Positions 35,896 through 43,667 of a stretch of DNA of 64,000 nucleotides are shown here, one piece after another. Positions within the stretch are counted from its first letter, which is position 1. Each line of letters begins with the position of its first letter. Both the position numbers and the translations under genes were made by a program. The stretch comes from Leptolyngbyaceae cyanobacterium RM1_1_2 (lineage in GTDB: Bacteria; Cyanobacteriota; Cyanobacteriia; Phormidesmidales; Phormidesmidaceae), in the NCBI GenBank assembly GCA_012032345.1, contig JAAUQI010000013.1, positions 1 through 64,000 on the forward strand, written 5' to 3'. Under the pieces are notes generated by a model. That model did no database searches. It was given only the letters and a program-made list of their open reading frames with translations, and was not told the DNA's origin.

Positions 35896-38430
35896 TTAAG
35901 GTAAAGCGGCTTTGGGATAGGCAATCCGTTTGTGGTTGTACTGCTGCCACACGCGGACGAAAATATCAGCAATTACGTCCATGTTCTCGCGGCTGAGGCA
36001 AGAGTCTGATAGCTGTCCGTCTCGCCAGCGGGCGCGCAGAATTTTGTTCACCATTGAGAGGGCTTCTTCGGGGGTGGCTTCTTTGAGCGATCGCAGTGCT
36101 GCCTCGCAGGAATCGGCCAGCATCACTAGGCCAGTTTCGGGAGACTGAGGAATTGGCCCGTCGTAGCTAAAGTCAGCCTCACGTAACTCAATAGCAGGGT
36201 TAGTCTGAGCCTGTTCTTTGGCCTGGTGATAAAAATAGCTGATTAGCATCGTACCCTGATGCTCTGGAATGAAAGCCTGAATGGCTTTGGGCAGACGGTG
36301 CTTGCGGGCCATCTCAATGCCCTTGGTGACATGCTTTTTGATGATGTCTGCGCTCTGCCAAGGGTCATCAATCTCATCGTGCTTGTTGACACCGCCCATC
36401 TGATTTTCAATAAAGCCTTCTGGGTCATGCATCTTGCCAATGTCGTGATAGAGCGTTCCGGCTCTGACCAGTTCAACATTGCAGCCCAGTGCCCTCGCGG
36501 CGGCTTCGGCTAAGGAGGAGACAAACAGCGTATGCTGAAACGTGCCAGGGGCGTTGGAGGCCAAACGCTTTAGCAGGGGTCGATTAGGGTTGGCGAGTTC
36601 TGCCAGGCGAATTGGCGTTACTAGATCAAACAGGTGTTCGAGATAAGGACTGAGGCCAATGGCAACAACGCTCCACGCCACCCCATAGAGCGCCTGCAGC
36701 CCTGAAGCCGATAAAATATTGATCCAAACGGCGCTGGAAACAGGGCTAAGCATCAGCGTCAGTACTAAATAGATCAGCCCCTGAGTGAGCCCAACGACGC
36801 CTCCGAGCAGGGCCAGTTCTTCACGCGATCGCAGTCTAGCAGCAACCAGAGCACCCACCAGAGCACCCGCTGCGCTAGCCGCCAGGGAAATACTGCTGAG
36901 ACCGGCCCCAATTGGCAGCATAATAGCCAGCAAGCTCACAACAGTTCCGCCCAAGGCTGCCCCGTAAAAGCTGCCGACCAACAGGCCGACTGCAGGCAAA
37001 CTCGCTGCCGGAAAGCCAGCAGCAATCAGCCCCGCCGTCCCCAGCGAAAATAAAACAATAAGGCCATAGTCACGACGGCGCAGTCCGGGGGAGGAAAATT
37101 GCTCAACCAGCAGAAAGACCGATACCCCCCCGCTGACAAAAATGCCAAAACCTACCAGCCCTAGCCAGTTGAAACGACGGCGGCTAAATTGGAAATGGTC
37201 TAGCAAGACAAAATCAGCCTGGGTGATCTTTTCTCCTTCACTGACGATAACTTCGCTGGCGCTGATAGAAACTGTTTCTGGTTTGACCGCTTGGACTGTC
37301 TGCTCTGCCTGGAGCCGGGTACGCTCTGGATCTTCAATCAGATTAGGAGACAAAGAGGCCATCAAAATTTCTGTTGCCACAGGCTCCAGCGCCACTGGCA
37401 CGCTGCCCTGTAGCTGCATTTGAACAGACTGCCGCAGCAAATCGTCCGGCAGTCCCTGCATAATTCCCTGGCTTAGCATACGCTGCCCCACCAAACGCAC
37501 GGAGCGCTGCAGCGATCGCCAGTCGGCCTCAGACAGCTGGAGAAAATCTTCGGTGAACGGAAACTCTGGATTGAGCCTGGCCTGACTTTGCAGCTCGGCC
37601 ACTACCTGCTGATAGTTCTTACGCTCACGCTCAATCGTAACTTCTAAAATCTCAACCTCTGAGGCCGTTGACCATTGCCGATAAGCCAAAAGTTCACGCA
37701 AAGCCTGCTGCTGTACGGCGCTTGATAAGCGATCGCGCTGAGCCTTTGATAGCTGAGCCTGAGCGTCTGCAGGAGCTGTTTCGGCAGCGGGTACATCTGC
37801 TTGCTGATACAGTTGCCAAAAAGGCTGCCACTCGGATGCTTCAGCCTGACGAATATACTCTTGCGCCGTCGTTGACAAAACGTGGGTGGGGACAAAGGGA
37901 AAAGTACCGAGCTGCCGCCGCAGTTCGTCGCCTTCTATGAAGAAACCCTCCAGCTTTTTGGTCGAGGTTTGATTAGCCTCCTGATCTAGCATAAAAATCG
38001 GTAGTGCCCCAGTGCGAGCGGCCTGCTGCTTTGCTTCAGTGGCTTGCGTATCCTCAACGGTGACGGTTCTAGGAGCAACAAAGGTTTGCGGAGACTGAGT
38101 ATCTACCTGCAGCTCTGGCTGGTCATAAAACCTCTGACCGAAGACCACTGTAAGAGAAACAACAGCTAAAGCAAAGGTAATCTGTGGATTAACGCCCTGT
38201 TTGCGCTGACAGCGCCGCCGGATCGAAATGCGCTGCACCGCAGTTCTAGAGACTACGCTAGCTATTCCTGAGGAGTCTTTTGCCGCTAACAGCTTTAATA
38301 CGTGGCTATAGTTTTTAGCTGACTGAGGAGACTGTCTAAAAAAGCCAGAAAGCGATTGCTTAGGCGTTTTCCCCAGGGCTAACTGCCACTGTCGATCAAC
38401 CTGACTTATCAACTGTCGGAGCAATTTCAT
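35896..38430 (-). CDS. PgpH-like 7TM-HD phosphohydrolase (cyclic-di-AMP phosphodiesterase type)
   Basis: This 844-residue protein has an N-terminal membrane segment (about residues 85-105), a large extracytoplasmic domain (about 105-430), then seven hydrophobic helices (about 440-640). A cytoplasmic HD domain follows, with LYHDIGKMHDPEGFIENQ (the HD metal motif plus H-D-I-G-K). This is the layout of PgpH: 7TMR-HDED, 7TM, HD. Members hydrolyse cyclic di-AMP, a second messenger tied to osmotic and cell-wall balance. The extracellular region should sense a signal. The length is normal and nothing is missing in the HD motif. The 3' end lies near 35896 with no close partner gene. Confidence 0.9.
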   Translation of the reverse strand: MKLLRQLISQVDRQWQLALGKTPKQSLSGFFRQSPQSAKNYSHVLKLLAAKDSSGIASVVSRTAVQRISIRRRCQRKQGVNPQITFALAVVSLTVVFGQRFYDQPELQVDTQSPQTFVAPRTVTVEDTQATEAKQQAARTGALPIFMLDQEANQTSTKKLEGFFIEGDELRRQLGTFPFVPTHVLSTTAQEYIRQAEASEWQPFWQLYQQADVPAAETAPADAQAQLSKAQRDRLSSAVQQQALRELLAYRQWSTASEVEILEVTIERERKNYQQVVAELQSQARLNPEFPFTEDFLQLSEADWRSLQRSVRLVGQRMLSQGIMQGLPDDLLRQSVQMQLQGSVPVALEPVATEILMASLSPNLIEDPERTRLQAEQTVQAVKPETVSISASEVIVSEGEKITQADFVLLDHFQFSRRRFNWLGLVGFGIFVSGGVSVFLLVEQFSSPGLRRRDYGLIVLFSLGTAGLIAAGFPAASLPAVGLLVGSFYGAALGGTVVSLLAIMLPIGAGLSSISLAASAAGALVGALVAARLRSREELALLGGVVGLTQGLIYLVLTLMLSPVSSAVWINILSASGLQALYGVAWSVVAIGLSPYLEHLFDLVTPIRLAELANPNRPLLKRLASNAPGTFQHTLFVSSLAEAAARALGCNVELVRAGTLYHDIGKMHDPEGFIENQMGGVNKHDEIDDPWQSADIIKKHVTKGIEMARKHRLPKAIQAFIPEHQGTMLISYFYHQAKEQAQTNPAIELREADFSYDGPIPQSPETGLVMLADSCEAALRSLKEATPEEALSMVNKILRARWRDGQLSDSCLSRENMDVIADIFVRVWQQYNHKRIAYPKAALP

Positions 38431-38686
38431 AACTCCACCAAGGCTATTGCTAATTTAACGCCGCTTGCTGCAACCCAATCTCAGTCATGGCAGGTGCTTC
38501 TTGTTAGGATTACCAGAATCTACTTCAAAATTCATCTGGCCTGTCAAAAAAGGAATCAGTCCTAAATTCTTTGCCAAAAGATTAAAAGCAAAACGCCTAC
38601 AAGAACAACGGCTTATCTCTAGTTTAGTTGGAGTTCTTCTATCAATGGGGAGTGGTGTTACCCCGTCAGCCTCAGCATACTGCAGT

Positions 38687-39493
38687 TTAAGGTATGGCGA
38701 TTGCGGGTAATAGGCGATCGCTTCTGTCTATGTAAGCGGGGTCAATGCCAGACCACTGGGCAAACAGCCGCTCGGCTAGCTGCTGAATTTCTATCAGCGC
38801 TATTAGCCTTTCGTCTTTCTCGTCAGCCTCTTGGTCAGTAAAATCAAAGAGCTGCCAGACCAGAGGCAACCCCGGCTTGCCAATCTTGCCGCCCAGCCAG
38901 GCTCCGACCAGTGCGGCTGTCAGAGCTCGATCCTGACTAACGGCTTGAGTCCGGGCAAGGGCGAGTCTGTAGTCATCGGGGGTGCTCAGCAAAATGTATA
39001 GGGCTAGCCAGAAAGGCTGTAGCTGTGGCTGAGTTAAGGGCTGTAGCTGAGTCTGCACAGAGGAGAGCGATCGCGGCTGCTGGCAAGCTGCTTCAATACA
39101 CAGCAGCGGTGGTCGCCAGTTTAGCTCCAAAGCCTGCATTTCAGCAGCTAAAATCCCTATGGGGTCAAATCGTTGGTAAAGAGGCTTTAGTCCTTGATTC
39201 AGGCCGAGCTGCCCCTGTATGCTCAAGTCCAAAACTTCGCTGACCATCCAGCAGGGAATCAAGGTTTTTTTTGCCATTGTAGGTTCTACAGCTTGGAGGT
39301 GCTGAAGTAGCGCCTCAGCTTTGGCCGGATGCTGGTACAGCAGCAGCAGCTCTGGCATAGAGACAAGAGCGATAGTGATTGGGCAGGCTGAGCGCGTTGC
39401 TGGGCGGCAATTGTCAGGCTGCTGTGTGCTCCAGTCTGTGATCGCCATGCCAGAAAGAACACCGCGAAATTGGTTCAACAATGAAGATGTCAT
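38687..39493 (-). CDS. divergent ADP-ribosylglycohydrolase-like protein
   Basis: The 268-residue protein begins LNQFRGVLSGMAITDW, which resembles the first block of the ADP-ribosylglycohydrolase (DraG/crystallin J1) family (R-G-x-x-x-G-x-x-x-x-D). A later block, RALTAALVGAWLGGKIGKPGLP, resembles the family's A-A-x-x-G-A-x-x-G motif. The dinuclear magnesium ligands of active enzymes (such as D-D-T and D-T-D) are not clearly present, so it may be an inactive or very divergent member. No signal peptide is seen. Identity is based on two short motifs only. Confidence 0.5.
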   Translation of the reverse strand: MTSSLLNQFRGVLSGMAITDWSTQQPDNCRPATRSACPITIALVSMPELLLLYQHPAKAEALLQHLQAVEPTMAKKTLIPCWMVSEVLDLSIQGQLGLNQGLKPLYQRFDPIGILAAEMQALELNWRPPLLCIEAACQQPRSLSSVQTQLQPLTQPQLQPFWLALYILLSTPDDYRLALARTQAVSQDRALTAALVGAWLGGKIGKPGLPLVWQLFDFTDQEADEKDERLIALIEIQQLAERLFAQWSGIDPAYIDRSDRLLPAIAIP

Positions 39494-39659
39494 AGAGTAT
39501 GCTTAGCTTCAGCAGTTTCCCCCCAGTATGAGTACCCACGTTGAGTACCCACATTGAACAGAAGACTTGCTGGATCAAGGTGGTGAAATTGACAGAGCCT
39601 TACTCGCCTTAACTCCCTGCTGTGATAGCTCAATTGTGATAGCTCAGACAGTCCCGACT

Positions 39660-40532
39660 ATGACTTTAGCTCCTCGTCTAACCGTTTCCAAGCGCCACTA
39701 CTGCACTTTTAGCCAGCTTTGGACTCAATGGTTGCAGCTGGTCGCTCTCAGCGCGATCGCTAGCTCTCTAGCGGTAGGTGCAGCCACAGCTCAATCACCT
39801 GCTCAGCCCAGCGACAATAATATAGAAGACGCCAGCCCTACTGAAGCTACTTCTGCGACTCAGCGGCCAACTGCTAGACCCACTTTGCGGCTCAACAGCG
39901 AAGGCGAACCCGTTGCTGAACTACAGGCATTGCTCAAGCTGCTAGGACTTTACAGCGGTGCTGTGGATGGAGTCTACAACGAAGCGACACAGGCGGCAGT
40001 CATCGGGTTTCAGCAGGCAGCCAGTCTCTCTGCCGATGGTATTGTTGGCCCCGCCACCTGGAATCGTCTCTTACCCAGTCCGCCAAGCGTTGAAAATCCA
40101 CCCGATAGCGCGGCGGCGACAGCAGGCCCAGAAAACTCAGCCGCGATCGCGGCTGAAGCCATGCCCCCCAATCAGGCAACTCCCGTTTCGACTGCCCCGG
40201 CAGTGGAGGCGTCAGTCTCAGAAACCCCAGAATCCAGCGCAGTTTCCGAGCCATCGCCTGTTGCCACAGCCTCTGGTGCCCCTAGCACCCCTGCAACCTC
40301 TACTATCAGCAGCGCTGCCCCGGTAGAACTCCCCATTCTAAGACGGGGAATGTATGGCCCCGCTGTAGCTAGACTTCAGCAGCGGCTTCAGGGTCTGGGG
40401 TTCTACAATGGCGCGATCGACGGTATTTTTGGCCCTGGCACAGAGCAAGCTGTCCAACAAGCCCAGCAGCAGTATCGTTTATCGCCCGACGGCATCGTGG
40501 GGTCAGCTACCTGGAGTGCGCTACTGCGCTAG
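39660..40532 (+). CDS. exported protein with two peptidoglycan-binding domains
   Basis: The 290-residue protein has a hydrophobic export segment (residues about 20-43, LVALSAIASSLAVGAATAQS). A PG_binding_1 domain follows, with GEPVAELQALLKLLGLYSGA and GPATWNRLL. A long Ala/Pro/Ser-rich linker comes next (about 145-225), then a second copy with GPAVARLQQRLQGLGFYNGA and GSATWSALL. The first in-frame ATG is at 39660; a TTG 31 codons upstream is possible but less likely. It should sit in the periplasm attached to the cell wall. There is no catalytic domain, so it may be an anchor or a cofactor for a hydrolase. Confidence 0.87.
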   Translation: MTLAPRLTVSKRHYCTFSQLWTQWLQLVALSAIASSLAVGAATAQSPAQPSDNNIEDASPTEATSATQRPTARPTLRLNSEGEPVAELQALLKLLGLYSGAVDGVYNEATQAAVIGFQQAASLSADGIVGPATWNRLLPSPPSVENPPDSAAATAGPENSAAIAAEAMPPNQATPVSTAPAVEASVSETPESSAVSEPSPVATASGAPSTPATSTISSAAPVELPILRRGMYGPAVARLQQRLQGLGFYNGAIDGIFGPGTEQAVQQAQQQYRLSPDGIVGSATWSALLR

Positions 40533-40547
40533 GACTGCCAGCAGTTT

Positions 40548-40580
40548 GTAGTTGGCTTTTCAGCGCTAAAGCACTGACTA
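40548..40580. repeat. REP-like palindromic element, copy 2
   Basis: The element begins GTAGTTGGCTTTTCAGCG, carries the palindromic AGCGCT core and ends GCACTGACTA. It lies between the peptidoglycan-binding gene and a small membrane gene. Copy 3 at 42611 matches it closely, and copy 1 at 5008 shares its right end. Confidence 0.55.
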
Positions 40581-40598
40581 AGAACTGAGAATAGCCTG

Positions 40599-40880
40599 CT
40601 AGGGCAAGGACTTCCACTCGGCTTCTACTAGCCATGAGGGAATCGAAGTCGTCTCATCTGCTTGGGAAACGGCAACCCTGTCTGATGCATGGGCTGCCTG
40701 GGTCACGAACACCATGTAGTCTCCCATCAAAAAGTAGACCGACATCATAGCGGCAGCAGTGGAGGCCACTAGGAAACCCGCTAGCATCAGGGAAAATTCT
40801 TGGCCTTCAATCGCCTTTTCCATTAGCTGCAGTGCCCAGGCTACCAAACCAATAACAATAGCCAAAATAAGAAGCAGCAT
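40599..40880 (-). CDS. small membrane protein, 93 residues
   Basis: The product has two hydrophobic segments (residues about 1-18, LLLILAIVIGLVAWAL, and about 33-53) and a polar C-terminal tail of about 35 residues with SWLVEAEWKSL. The family is not recognised. It is probably an inner-membrane protein with a soluble tail. It is convergent with the peptidoglycan-binding gene; REP copy 2 (40548-40580) lies between them, and this gene ends 18 bases after the repeat. It has no close operon partner. Confidence 0.6.
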   Translation of the reverse strand: MLLLILAIVIGLVAWALQLMEKAIEGQEFSLMLAGFLVASTAAAMMSVYFLMGDYMVFVTQAAHASDRVAVSQADETTSIPSWLVEAEWKSLP

Positions 40881-41081
40881 AAAAAGCTATTACCAGACCT
40901 AGCTTCCGCCAGCATTACTACATTAAGCATCGTAACATATTTTAAGGAAACAGGCCGACAGATGATTAAGAAATTCTAAGGAAAGTAAAGCTATTAGTAG
41001 CTAACAGGTTGACACTGGCTCCCCAATCAGGCGAGTGATGTCTGATTAGAGGTCTACTCTAGGGCGATCTGGTGAAGAAGG

Positions 41082-41852
41082 TTAGGCCAGCCGCATGGGG
41101 ATTTGCTGTGCACTCAGATAGGCTTTGATTTCAGCCACCGTAAGCTGGCCGTAGTGTAGCAAAGAAGCTAGCAGTGCCGCTTCTGCCTGACCGACGGTGA
41201 GGGCTTCGTAGATGTGACGGCAGTTTCCGGCACCGCCCGACGCAATCACCGGAACGTCTACGGATGTAGCGATCGCACGGGTTAAAGTCAGATCGTAGCC
41301 TGCCTGGGTGCCATCGGCGTCCATGCTGGTCACTAAAAGCTCTCCGGCCCCCCGCTGCACAACGTCCTGCGCCCAAGCAACAGCATCTAACCCCGTATTT
41401 TCTCGACCGCCGCGCACGTATACATCCCAGCCGGGACACTCAGAACTATCACGGCGGCGGGCATCAATGGCAATCACGATGCACTGGGCACCAAAGCGAT
41501 CGCTGGCTCGGTTGATCAGGTCTGGATGGCGAACAGCCGCCGAATTGAGACTGACTTTGTCGGCCCCGGCTCTTAACAATTTTTTAATTGTTTCTAAGTT
41601 TTGAATGCCCCCACCTACCGTCAGCGGGATAAAAACCTGCTCTGCAGTCCGATAAACCACATCAAAAATAATATCTCGGTCTTCGTGGGTTGCCGTGATG
41701 TCCAGAAACACTAGCTCATCGGCCCCGGCCCGGTCGTAAATTTGAGCCAGTTCAACCGGATCGCCCGCATCTTTTAAGTTAACAAAGTTGACGCCCTTAA
41801 CCACGCGCCCTGCCTTGACGTCAAGGCAGGGCAAAATACGTTTTGCCAGCAT
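41082..41852 (-). CDS. hisF: imidazole glycerol phosphate synthase subunit HisF
   Basis: The 256-residue protein is the cyclase subunit of IGP synthase. With HisH it converts PRFAR and ammonia to imidazole glycerol phosphate and AICAR in histidine synthesis. The TIM-barrel signatures are [20 protein letters not shown] (first catalytic Asp), [32 protein letters not shown] and the phosphate loop [21 protein letters not shown] motif carries the second catalytic Asp. The length is normal. The gene stands alone rather than in a his operon, as is usual in cyanobacteria. Confidence 0.97.
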   Translation of the reverse strand: MLAKRILPCLDVKAGRVVKGVNFVNLKDAGDPVELAQIYDRAGADELVFLDITATHEDRDIIFDVVYRTAEQVFIPLTVGGGIQNLETIKKLLRAGADKVSLNSAAVRHPDLINRASDRFGAQCIVIAIDARRRDSSECPGWDVYVRGGRENTGLDAVAWAQDVVQRGAGELLVTSMDADGTQAGYDLTLTRAIATSVDVPVIASGGAGNCRHIYEALTVGQAEAALLASLLHYGQLTVAEIKAYLSAQQIPMRLA

Positions 41853-41968
41853 GATTTTTCTACTCTGAGCCAGTTCATCAGATCTATTATGTGGGGCAAG
41901 TTTTCATTCGCACCCGTAGAGGACGGAGAATCTCGGTAAACCTGTTAAGACGATTCTCCTACACGCTC

Positions 41969-42457
41969 CTACACCAGATTTTTCGCCACCTGCCTTTGAA
42001 CAGCCCAGATTGCCGCAGCGCTGAGGCTACTGAACAGTGTACTGCTAGCCCAGCCCACCTGCCCGTTGAGCCAAAACAGGCTGCTGCCAAGGCCGAACAG
42101 GACAGTAAAGCTAGCCGAGACGCCCAGTGTAGCTCTAAGCGCCTGGGTGACAACTAGCAACCGCTGGCTTGGAGATTCTCCAACTGCCAGCTGAATCTCA
42201 GCCTCAACGATCGCTTGAGCTGTTGCGTACCGGCTGGCATCGATCTGATAGTAGGTGCCTAGAGCTTCGTCTCGTAGCTGCGGCACTGACCGGATGCCGA
42301 GATGCTTAGCATGGGCGATCGCGTCGCGGATTTGCTTTTTGGTTGCCACTGGGCGAAACGTCTCAAACACCGATTCTCGGTAAACGCCCGTCACTGCCAT
42401 CTCAAGTATTCGCTGGCTGATTTCAGCCGTAGATAGGCGCTGAGTTAAAGGACTCAT
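41969..42457 (-). CDS. hypothetical protein with C-terminal membrane segments
   Basis: The 162-residue protein has a soluble N-terminal half that begins MSPLTQRLSTAEISQRILEM and contains FRPVATKKQIRDAIAHAKH. A hydrophobic C-terminal region with one or two segments follows (residues about 105-150, including FTVLFGLGSSLFWL and TLFSSLSAAAIWAV). No known domain is recognised. A frame on the opposite strand is an artefact of its composition. It lies on its own between hisF and REP copy 3. Confidence 0.65.
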   Translation of the reverse strand: MSPLTQRLSTAEISQRILEMAVTGVYRESVFETFRPVATKKQIRDAIAHAKHLGIRSVPQLRDEALGTYYQIDASRYATAQAIVEAEIQLAVGESPSQRLLVVTQALRATLGVSASFTVLFGLGSSLFWLNGQVGWASSTLFSSLSAAAIWAVQRQVAKNLV

Positions 42458-42610
42458 CCCTAAGCTTCCGTAGGTCTGACTGCATTAATACAAAGTAATT
42501 TTGTACTATATTCGAGTAAATAACAAGGCAGCTAGTGCCGCCACCGCGTGGCCAAAATAGGCATACTAGGGCAGCGTCAACGCTTGATTTTAGGGCGATG
42601 TCATAAGTTC

Positions 42611-42644
42611 GTAGTTAGCGCTTCAGCGCCAAAGCACTGACTAC
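42611..42644. repeat. REP-like palindromic element, copy 3
   Basis: The element reads GTAGTTAGCGCTTCAGCGCC and ends GCACTGACTAC, so its two ends (GTAGT and ACTAC) are inverted repeats. It is the best-formed copy of the family in this window, intergenic and between two minus-strand genes. Confidence 0.6.
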
Positions 42645-42673
42645 CAATCCCAATTTCTAGCTGTGACAATGCA

Positions 42674-43435
42674 CTAGGCTATTAGCAACTGCGCTACTGA
42701 TGTCAGAGTTTGGGTGAGGGGGTGATCTGGAAAGCGCAGACAGAAAATATCGCTGCTGCCCAGCCGGATCATTTCTTCTGCCAAAGGTAAAATTCCGGCA
42801 ACTGGGGTGTTGTAGGTAGTCTCAACTTCGGCTTTAAGCGCTGCAAAGTCAAAAGAGGTCAGGGCTTTATTCACCAACAGCAGCATTTTTGGGACTTCCA
42901 GCTTACGGGCAATGTCGATTGTTACCGCTGTGCCCTGAAAATCCTGGCGATCGGGTCGCAAAATCAGCAGCAAAATGTCTGAGATTGTAATGGATAGCAG
43001 CGTCTCCTCGTTCAGGCCGGGATGGGTATCAATCAGCAAAATGTCTAAGTCCAAAACCTGAATCAGCGACTGAAATCCCTCATTCAATAGCCCCACATCA
43101 TAGCCCTCACGCAGAACTCGGGCGATCTCACCCGCTCGTAAGCTAGAGGGAATTAGATAAATGGCGCTGCGATCGCGCCCCGCTCCCTGCAGCACTGCAC
43201 TGACATCGTAGGCCGCCGCTTCCACCGGACAGCGGCCCCACAGGTAATCATTCAGCGATCGCTGAACATTATCTTCGTCAAAGCCAAACAGCACATGAAT
43301 CCCAGGAGATTGAATATCCGTATCCACAATCCCCACTCGATAGCCCTGCCGAGCAATCAGCGCCGCCAGATTAGCTGTCGAATTTGACTTGCCTGTTCCC
43401 CCCCGAAAAGAGTGAACAGAAATCACCTTGGTCAT
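42674..43435 (-). CDS. MinD/ParA-like ATPase
   Basis: The 253-residue protein starts MTKVISVHSFRGGTGKSNST, where RGGTGKS is a P-loop of the MinD/ParA type. The first residue of the K-G-G-x-G-K-T signature is Arg instead of Lys. A switch-I-like Asp is in DTDIQSPG, and the Walker B equivalent is ILLIDTHPG. No C-terminal amphipathic MinD helix is evident. Such ATPases position division sites, chromosomes or protein complexes. An upstream frame extension without a start signal was ignored in favour of the ATG at 43433-43435. It is transcribed away from the TpsB gene, with about 230 bases between them. Confidence 0.85.
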   Translation of the reverse strand: MTKVISVHSFRGGTGKSNSTANLAALIARQGYRVGIVDTDIQSPGIHVLFGFDEDNVQRSLNDYLWGRCPVEAAAYDVSAVLQGAGRDRSAIYLIPSSLRAGEIARVLREGYDVGLLNEGFQSLIQVLDLDILLIDTHPGLNEETLLSITISDILLLILRPDRQDFQGTAVTIDIARKLEVPKMLLLVNKALTSFDFAALKAEVETTYNTPVAGILPLAEEMIRLGSSDIFCLRFPDHPLTQTLTSVAQLLIA

Positions 43436-43667
43436 ACAGTTGGCCTGCTGTGGAGCACCTCGATATTGACAATAAAGCCATGACACCAGTTTTACCATGC
43501 TCAGCCCCGAGATTTGCGGCCAGACCAACGTATAAAAACATTGCCGTTTTGAACAGCTTCTTGAGTTGAGGTTACCCTTGACTAAGACAGCTACCAAAGA
43601 CCGAAATCTGCATAGGGCAGATGGCGGCACAACAGGGGCAAATACCGTTCTTCCACGAGATTGACCT

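Noticed and set aside
38465-38710. 81-codon plus-strand frame before the ADP-ribosylglycohydrolase-like gene
   Set aside because: It starts with TTG, overlaps the end of the opposite gene and shows no domain.
41891-42157. 88-codon plus-strand frame over the hypothetical gene at 41969
   Set aside because: It is antisense to a better-supported gene and has no features of its own.
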